From Caulobacteraceae bacterium (lineage in GTDB: Bacteria; Pseudomonadota; Alphaproteobacteria; Caulobacterales; Caulobacteraceae), in the NCBI GenBank assembly GCA_947452665.1, contig CANGEH010000003.1, forward strand, positions 1-28,691: 28,691 nucleotides of DNA. The letters are read 5' to 3'. This document shows, in pieces, positions 23,591 through 28,691 of this stretch. The notes under the pieces were generated by a model. It worked only from the letters and a program-made list of their open reading frames with translations. It made no database searches and was not told where the DNA came from. Numbering within the stretch: position 1 is the stretch's first letter; every line of letters starts with the position of its first letter. Position numbers and translations under genes: made by a program.

Positions 23591-24871
23591 ATGAGTCAGT
23601 GGAGTAATTGGTCCGGAAGCGTCAAGGCACAGCCCGCGCAATGGGCCAAGCCTAAGACCTTGGCCGAACTCTCGGCCCTGGTCCGGCAAGCCAACAAGGT
23701 CCGCGTCGTTGGCGCTGGCCATTCCTTCATGCCGCTGGTGCATACGGACGACACCTTGATCAGCTTGGCCGATCTTGAGGGCAAGATCGAGATCGCTGCC
23801 GACCGCAAGACCGTCTGGGCCCCAGCGGGCTGGAGCCTCGACAAACTAACCGAAGCCCTATGGGCCGAGGGCTTGTCGATGATTAATCAGGGCGACATTA
23901 ACCCGCAATCCCTAGCCGGTGCCAGTGCCACAGGCACGCATGGTACCGGGGCTGAGCTTGGCAGTATTTCCACCCAGGCCTGCGGCTTTCGCCTGATGCA
24001 GGCCGATGGCGCCGTAGTTGAGTGCGGACCAGACCAACAACCGGACCTCTATCAAGCGCAAAGATTGTCGCTCGGCCTGTTCGGTATCGCCATCGAAATC
24101 CGTATTCATGTCCTTCCGGCCTATCATCTTGAAGAGCGCATCAGCCGAATGCGACTGGACGAGGTTGCTGAGCGGTTTGATGAGCTTGCCGCGGCGACCC
24201 GCCATATGGAATTTTTCGTCTTCCCCTATTCAGACCATGTCATCTTCAAAACCCTGCACCCTGCCGCGCCCGAAGGCGAATATGCGGGTGGTGAAGATAT
24301 TGACGAAACCGTCTTCAAGCTGGTGTGTGAGCTTGGGGCGGTTGCCAAGCCGATGATCCCGACCCTGCAGCGTATGCTTATGCGCCTTTCAGGCAGTCCG
24401 AGCCGTCGGGTTGGTCCTGCATGGAAAATCTTTCCCTCAGAACGCACCATCCGCTTTGAGGAAATGGAATATGAAATGCCGCGCGAAAATGGCATGCCAG
24501 CCTTGCGAGCGGCCGTTGCCCATATTCGCACCAACCGGATGCCGATCGCTTTTCCGTTTGAGTTCCGGCTAACCGCAGCCGATGACATCTGGATGAGCCC
24601 GTTTCACACAGGCCCCGGGGCCTCAGTGTCCTTCCACCAATATGCCCCCATGCCCTGGCGCAGTGCCTTTAACGAGATTGAGGCCATATTCCGTTCGGCT
24701 GGGGGTCGGCCCCACTGGGCCAAGCGCCACACCCTGACCACGCAGGACGTTTATGACCTTTATCCGCGCACGGCAGAGTTCTTAGCTGTGCGCCAGTCGG
24801 TTGATCCCCAGGGCAAGTTCGTCAATGCCCACCTGGCTGAACTGTTTGGTATCGGAGCGCCGCGTCCGTGA
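23591..24871 (+). CDS. FAD-linked oxidase of the D-arabinono-1,4-lactone oxidase / alditol oxidase type
   Basis: 426 residues from the ATG at 23591 (GGGAG 6 nt upstream; a TTG at 23576 is less likely). The N-terminal FAD-binding domain of the VAO family has VVGAGHSFMPLV at about 38-49, where His44 is the usual site of covalent FAD. Next comes QGDINPQSLAGASATGTHGTG. The C-terminal ALO domain has the signature HWAK (375-378, GGRPHWAKRHTL). Such enzymes oxidise sugar lactones or polyols with O2, giving H2O2. The stop overlaps the next start (GTGA). In this cluster the substrate is probably a polyol or hydroxylated compound derived from the imported molecule. Confidence 0.88.
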   Translation: MSQWSNWSGSVKAQPAQWAKPKTLAELSALVRQANKVRVVGAGHSFMPLVHTDDTLISLADLEGKIEIAADRKTVWAPAGWSLDKLTEALWAEGLSMINQGDINPQSLAGASATGTHGTGAELGSISTQACGFRLMQADGAVVECGPDQQPDLYQAQRLSLGLFGIAIEIRIHVLPAYHLEERISRMRLDEVAERFDELAAATRHMEFFVFPYSDHVIFKTLHPAAPEGEYAGGEDIDETVFKLVCELGAVAKPMIPTLQRMLMRLSGSPSRRVGPAWKIFPSERTIRFEEMEYEMPRENGMPALRAAVAHIRTNRMPIAFPFEFRLTAADDIWMSPFHTGPGASVSFHQYAPMPWRSAFNEIEAIFRSAGGRPHWAKRHTLTTQDVYDLYPRTAEFLAVRQSVDPQGKFVNAHLAELFGIGAPRP

Positions 24872-26010
24872 ATGATTTTGACCTGCACGGCCCATTGATA
24901 GGCCGCCAAGGCTCGCGCCTTGATCTGAATACGCCCGTACTCGTGGTGGACCTGGAGGCCTTGGATCGCAATATTGCCAGCATGGCCAGTTTTGCCGCCG
25001 ATCATGGGCTAAAGCTTCGCCCGCATGCCAAGACTCACAAGAGCCCAGATATTGCCAAGCGCCAGATTGCCGCCGGGGCGATCGGGGCTTGCTGTGCCAA
25101 GCTTGGCGAAGCCGAGGCCTTGGCTGAGGGCGGCGTCATAAACGGTCTGCACCTGACCTCGCCGGTCGTCCCTGGCCCGGCCATTGCCCGATTGGTTGCG
25201 CTCAACTTGCGCACTGAAGGGCTAATGTGCGTGGTGGATCATCCAGACAATGTCCGCGCCTTAGGCAGGGCTGCCGAAGCCAGCGGTAAGGCCTTAATTG
25301 TGATCATTGATATCGATCCTGGCATCCGGCGCACCGGCGTTGCATCAGTCAAGGCCGCCGTTGCGCTTCTGGCTGTTATCCAGTCGCAACCCGGCCTGAT
25401 CTATAGCGGTATTCAGTGCTATTGCGGCATGCAGCAGCATATTGAAGCCTTTGATGCGCGACGCGAGTCCATGCATGAAAGGGCTGACTATATTCGCACC
25501 GTGATTTCGGCCCTAACCGAGGCCGGTGGCGCGCCGACCATTATTACGGGCGGCGGCACCGGCACCCACAGCATTGATGCCGAACTGGACCTGTTTACCG
25601 AGCTTCAAGTGGGATCCTATGTGTTTATGGACAGCCAGTATCTGGCCTGCGCCCTGTCCAAGGACGATGCGGCCCCCTTTGAAACCGCCCTTATGATCGA
25701 TTCTCGCGTCGTTAGCGCGAATGCTGAGGGCATGGTCACACTGGATGCCGGCATTAAGGCGTTTTCCACAGACGCCGAGCCGCCTTTGGTTCTGTCCGGC
25801 GCGCCGCAGGGCGCCAAATACTTTTTTATGGGCGATGAGCATGGGGCCCTGGTTACCCCGGGTGCCACGCCGCCTGCCTTGGGAAGCCTTGTGACCCTTG
25901 CCGCACCGCACTGCGACCCGACGGTCAATCTCTATGACACTTTTCACGTCATTCAGGGCGATACGCTTGTGGCCTTGTGGCCTGTGGCCGGACGCGGACG
26001 ATCGCGTTAG
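24868..26010 (+). CDS. PLP enzyme of the D-threonine aldolase / D-serine dehydratase-like family
   Basis: 380 residues, fold-type III (alanine-racemase-like barrel). The GTG start overlaps the oxidase stop. The PLP lysine lies in the motif RPHAKTHKS (Pro52 to Lys58), preceded by LNTPVLVVDLEALDRNI. The phosphate-binding region GGGTGTHSID follows, and the C-terminal metal site is H348-C349 (HCDPTVNLYD). Family members cleave D-threonine or 3-hydroxy-D-aspartate to glycine or glyoxylate products, or dehydrate D-serine, usually with a divalent metal. Which reaction applies cannot be told. Finding it beside oxidases suggests that a beta-hydroxy-amino-acid unit is part of the substrate, or that the enzyme has changed function. 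Confidence 0.88.
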   Translation: MNDFDLHGPLIGRQGSRLDLNTPVLVVDLEALDRNIASMASFAADHGLKLRPHAKTHKSPDIAKRQIAAGAIGACCAKLGEAEALAEGGVINGLHLTSPVVPGPAIARLVALNLRTEGLMCVVDHPDNVRALGRAAEASGKALIVIIDIDPGIRRTGVASVKAAVALLAVIQSQPGLIYSGIQCYCGMQQHIEAFDARRESMHERADYIRTVISALTEAGGAPTIITGGGTGTHSIDAELDLFTELQVGSYVFMDSQYLACALSKDDAAPFETALMIDSRVVSANAEGMVTLDAGIKAFSTDAEPPLVLSGAPQGAKYFFMGDEHGALVTPGATPPALGSLVTLAAPHCDPTVNLYDTFHVIQGDTLVALWPVAGRGRSR

Positions 26011-26077
26011 CCTGGGGGCTTGACCTGACCTACCGTCAATAGATCAGGCTGCCGAACTCGTCCTTGGAGACCGCGTC

Positions 26078-27895
26078 ATGACCGAAATTGCTGCGCCCAT
26101 GAGCCTAGATTTCGACCCTGCTGCCTTGCGCGCCAAATATAGGGCCGAGCGCGATCGCCGCCTGCGTGCCGAGGGTAATGCCCAATATATCAAGATCGAG
26201 GCCGAGTTCAGCCGCTATCTGGATGATCCTTATGTGGCGCCTGGCTTTACACGCGACGCCCTAAGCGACGAGATCGATGTGGTTGTCATTGGCGGCGGCT
26301 TCGGCGGTCTGCTGGCGGGTGCCCGATTGCGCGAGGCGGGTGTGAAAAACGTGCGCCTGATCGAGAAGGGCGGCGATTTTGGCGGCACCTGGTACTGGAA
26401 TCGCTATCCCGGCGCGGCCTGCGATGTGGAAAGCTATGTCTATCTGCCCCTGCTCGAAGAGGTCGGCTATATGCCGGTCGAGAAATACACCCGCGCGCCC
26501 GAGATCTTGAAATACTGTCGGATGATTGGTGAAAAATACGATCTCTATCGAGATGCCTGCTTCCAGACCGAGGTTACCGCGCTGAACTGGGACAATACCG
26601 CGTCACGCTGGATCATAAGCACCAATCGCAGCGATGCCATGAAGGCCCGCTTTGTGATCATGGCCAATGGACCCTTACATCGCCCCAAACTGCCGGGCAT
26701 TCCGGGCGTTGAGACCTTTAAGGGTCATACCTTCCATACCAGCCGCTGGGATTATGACTATACGGGCGGCGACCCTATGGGCGGTCTAACCGGGCTGAAG
26801 GGTAAACGGGTTGGTATTATTGGCACGGGTGCCACGGCGGTTCAGTGCGTGCCACACCTTGGCGAAAGCGCTGATCAGCTGTTTGTGTTCCAGCGCACCC
26901 CGTCCTCCATCGATCGCCGCGATAACCGCCCCACCGATCCCAAATGGGTTGAATCCCTGCAGCCAGGCTGGCAGCAGCACCGCATGGATAATTTCAATAT
27001 TCTGGTCTCTGGCGGCTATGCCAAGGAGGATCTGGTAGCCGATGGCTGGACCGACATTATCCGCAATCTCGGCATTGTTGCTACAATTCGCAAAGCCCAG
27101 TCCGCTGACGGCTCGGTCGGTGATCCAGCCGAGCTGCTGCAACTGGCTGATTTTCGAAAAATGGAACAAATCCGGGCGCGCGTGGACGAATATGTCGCCG
27201 ACAAGGATACGGCCGAGCGGCTCAAGCCCTGGTATAATCAGTTCTGCAAACGTCCCTGTTTTCATGACGACTATTTGGCCACCTTTAACCGGCCTAATGT
27301 CACCTTGGTCGATACCCAAGGCCTTGGCGTTCAACAGATCACCGAGCGCGGCGTTGTGGTCGACGGGGTCGAATATGAGCTCGATTGTCTGATCTTTGCG
27401 ACTGGTTTTGAGGTCGGTACATCCTATGCCCAGCGCGCCGGTTATGAAATCAAGGGCCGCAGTGGCCAGACCCTAACTGAGAAATGGCAGGACGGCGTCT
27501 CGAGCCTGCACGGCATGCATAGCCGCGATTTTCCCAATAATTTCATCTTTGCCATCGCCCAGTCCGGCTTTACGGTCAGCTATCCCCACATGCTCAATGA
27601 GCAGAGCAAGCATGCCGCCTATATCATTGCCGAATGTCAAAAGCGCGGGGTCACAGTTGTCGAGGCCTCCGAGCAGGCTGAGGCCGACTGGGTTCAAACG
27701 GTGATCGATTCCGCCATTTCCCGCCAAGAATTTGCCGAAGAATGCACACCTGGCTATTACAATAATGAAGGCAAGCCCTCCGCCTTGGCCGCGCGAAACG
27801 GCGCCTATGGCAGAGGGCCGATAGCTTTCATCAAGCTGATCGAGCAATGGCGGGCCGAGGGCGCGATGCAGGGGCTCGAATTGGACGCAAGCTAG
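26078..27895 (+). CDS. Flavoprotein Baeyer-Villiger monooxygenase
   Basis: 605 residues from the ATG at 26078 (GGAG 8 nt upstream). About 65 residues precede the FAD site, GGGFGG (72-77). The class I BVMO motif GTWYWNRYPGAACD follows at about 103, then the fingerprint F-x-G-x3-H-x3-W-D starting at F214 (FKGHTFHTSRWD), and the NADPH site GIIGTGATAVQ. The size and extra N-terminal segment fit the CPDMO / steroid-type subgroup. These enzymes insert oxygen next to a ketone to make an ester or lactone using NADPH and O2. With the aldonolactone-type oxidase and the receptor this suggests breakdown of a cyclic ketone or terpenoid-like compound; the substrate is not known. Confidence 0.93.
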   Translation: MTEIAAPMSLDFDPAALRAKYRAERDRRLRAEGNAQYIKIEAEFSRYLDDPYVAPGFTRDALSDEIDVVVIGGGFGGLLAGARLREAGVKNVRLIEKGGDFGGTWYWNRYPGAACDVESYVYLPLLEEVGYMPVEKYTRAPEILKYCRMIGEKYDLYRDACFQTEVTALNWDNTASRWIISTNRSDAMKARFVIMANGPLHRPKLPGIPGVETFKGHTFHTSRWDYDYTGGDPMGGLTGLKGKRVGIIGTGATAVQCVPHLGESADQLFVFQRTPSSIDRRDNRPTDPKWVESLQPGWQQHRMDNFNILVSGGYAKEDLVADGWTDIIRNLGIVATIRKAQSADGSVGDPAELLQLADFRKMEQIRARVDEYVADKDTAERLKPWYNQFCKRPCFHDDYLATFNRPNVTLVDTQGLGVQQITERGVVVDGVEYELDCLIFATGFEVGTSYAQRAGYEIKGRSGQTLTEKWQDGVSSLHGMHSRDFPNNFIFAIAQSGFTVSYPHMLNEQSKHAAYIIAECQKRGVTVVEASEQAEADWVQTVIDSAISRQEFAEECTPGYYNNEGKPSALAARNGAYGRGPIAFIKLIEQWRAEGAMQGLELDAS

Positions 27896-28024
27896 CGGCC
27901 TGCTACGCCATACTGACGAAGCAAATTATCCAAATTAGCGCCTTATGTAACCATAACGCTCTGTAATAGGAGCATGGGCGAGGAGAGGGCTGGCTAACGC
28001 CAAAAAGTCTCTGCCCGGCGTGAA

Positions 28025-28453
28025 TTGCCCAGTTATGGGGTGTGTACGACGCAGCCGTCCGCATTCAAGCCGCATCGTTTCCCGCCGGACGCGATCCGGA
28101 ACCGGGCGGGCGAGAACACCGAAACCTTCGTTCGGCTGCCAGCCGGGATGGTCGAGACCGCGGTCGTCCAGCAGATCCGGACGTTGCTGCTGACGCCTGA
28201 GGTCACTGCGCGAGCGATTGAGGCCGCGCAGCGCGAATGCCCAGAGATAGAACAGCCTGATGTGGTGGCTGCCCTGACGGGCTTTGACGCCTTGTGGGAG
28301 TCCTTGTTCCCGGCTGAGCAGGCACGCATCGCACGGCTGCTGGTCGAGCGTGTCACGGTCGGCAGCGATGGCATGGCCGTCGATCTTCGCACCGAGGGGC
28401 TTGGGTCGGTGGTCAGGGCGATGGTGACGCCGCGCCGGGAGATGGCGGCATGA
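28025..28453 (+). pseudogene. C-terminal remnant of a large serine recombinase
   Basis: 142 codons open from TTG 28025. From about residue 38 it matches the C-terminal end of large serine recombinases: FVRLPAGMVETAVVQQIRTL, then DVVAALTGFDALWESLFPAEQARIARLLVERVTVGSDG. The catalytic N-terminal resolvase domain and zinc-ribbon are missing, so it cannot act. The first part contains AFKPHRFPPDAIR, which recalls the start of IS6-family transposases, suggesting that a second element's end was joined here. The stop overlaps the next gene (ATGA), as in intact recombinase operons. Confidence 0.7.
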
Positions 28454-28691
28454 GCGTCGCGCCCACCACCATCCGGGTCATCATCCCGCTGGCCATCCGC
28501 AAGCGTAACGGCCGACCCAAGATCATGCCGCCGTCAAATCCGGTGGAGGCCAACGAGGCCCATGTGGAGGCCCATGTGCTGCGCGCCGTCGCCAAGGCAT
28601 GGAGTTGGCGGCGCAAGCTGGAGGCCGGAAAGGCGAGCACCAATCTCGACTTGGCCCACGTCGAAGATGTCTCCGACCGTTACATCGGCAG
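28450..28691 (+). CDS. Recombinase-associated small DNA-binding protein (partial)
   Basis: The first 80 residues of a gene cut by the window end. MSVAPTTIRVIIPLAIRKRN, then AVAKAWSWRRKLEAGKASTN and VEDVSDRYIG, match the small helix-turn-helix proteins that follow large serine recombinases in alphaproteobacterial mobile elements, in which the final part continues into a recognition helix. It overlaps the recombinase stop by ATGA, so it was translated with the full recombinase. Whether it is still whole cannot be seen. Confidence 0.7.
   Translation, partial: MSVAPTTIRVIIPLAIRKRNGRPKIMPPSNPVEANEAHVEAHVLRAVAKAWSWRRKLEAGKASTNLDLAHVEDVSDRYIG

Noticed and set aside
26786..27334. 182-codon minus-strand frame opposite the monooxygenase
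   Set aside because: It lies wholly inside a strongly supported monooxygenase gene and has no motif or start signal of its own.

Overview
The window looks like chromosomal DNA from an alphaproteobacterium, most likely a sphingomonad or close relative. Supporting signs are the TonB-dependent receptor with a Baeyer-Villiger monooxygenase, the ACAD10/11-like acyl-CoA dehydrogenase, and the large serine recombinase remnant with its usual small downstream partner. Most genes have moderately high GC. The TetR-like gene, the small secreted-protein genes and the membrane part of the sensor kinase are clearly more AT-rich. I see no tRNA, rRNA or CRISPR.

Left part (1-7507): the start of an acyl-CoA dehydrogenase (minus), a tiny membrane protein, an Ala-rich lipoprotein, an AT-rich TetR-like regulator (minus), a CpdA-like cyclic-nucleotide phosphodiesterase (minus), a GT4 glycosyltransferase, and a SulP transporter fused to STAS and cyclic-nucleotide-binding domains. 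After a secreted four-Cys protein comes an MscS-type channel that also ends in a cyclic-nucleotide-binding domain. One phosphodiesterase and two membrane proteins with cyclic-nucleotide sensors thus lie within about 7.5 kb.

Centre (10.2-19.8 kb): this is the most unusual part. It holds an orphan TPR-secretin lipoprotein, then three small AT-rich secreted-protein genes in a row, all on the minus strand (12541-13140, 13561-13893 and 14354-14986). The third has one in-frame TGA. Each gene has its own downstream hairpin, and each is preceded by a copy of a 250-360 bp repeat that is much more conserved than the genes. Every repeat carries a poly-G tract of different length (8, 10 and 9 G). The rightmost copy runs into the start of a LuxR-type response regulator, and the other two carry what look like dead copies of that start. 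The response regulator is translationally coupled to a 7TM-type histidine kinase. A further secreted protein gene (18109-19374) lies between two imperfect direct repeats. I read this as a cassette-like, possibly phase-variable array of secreted proteins tied to a two-component system and perhaps exported through the nearby secretin. That functional link is inference.

Right part (20.1-27.9 kb): a tight plus-strand cluster of TonB-dependent receptor, MFS transporter, aldonolactone-oxidase-type FAD enzyme, D-threonine-aldolase-type PLP enzyme and Baeyer-Villiger monooxygenase. This looks like an uptake and catabolic operon for an unknown substrate. The right edge (28.0 kb onward) is mobile-element debris: the C-terminus of a large serine recombinase, apparently joined to a short IS6-like transposase start, followed by the recombinase's small partner gene, cut by the window end.
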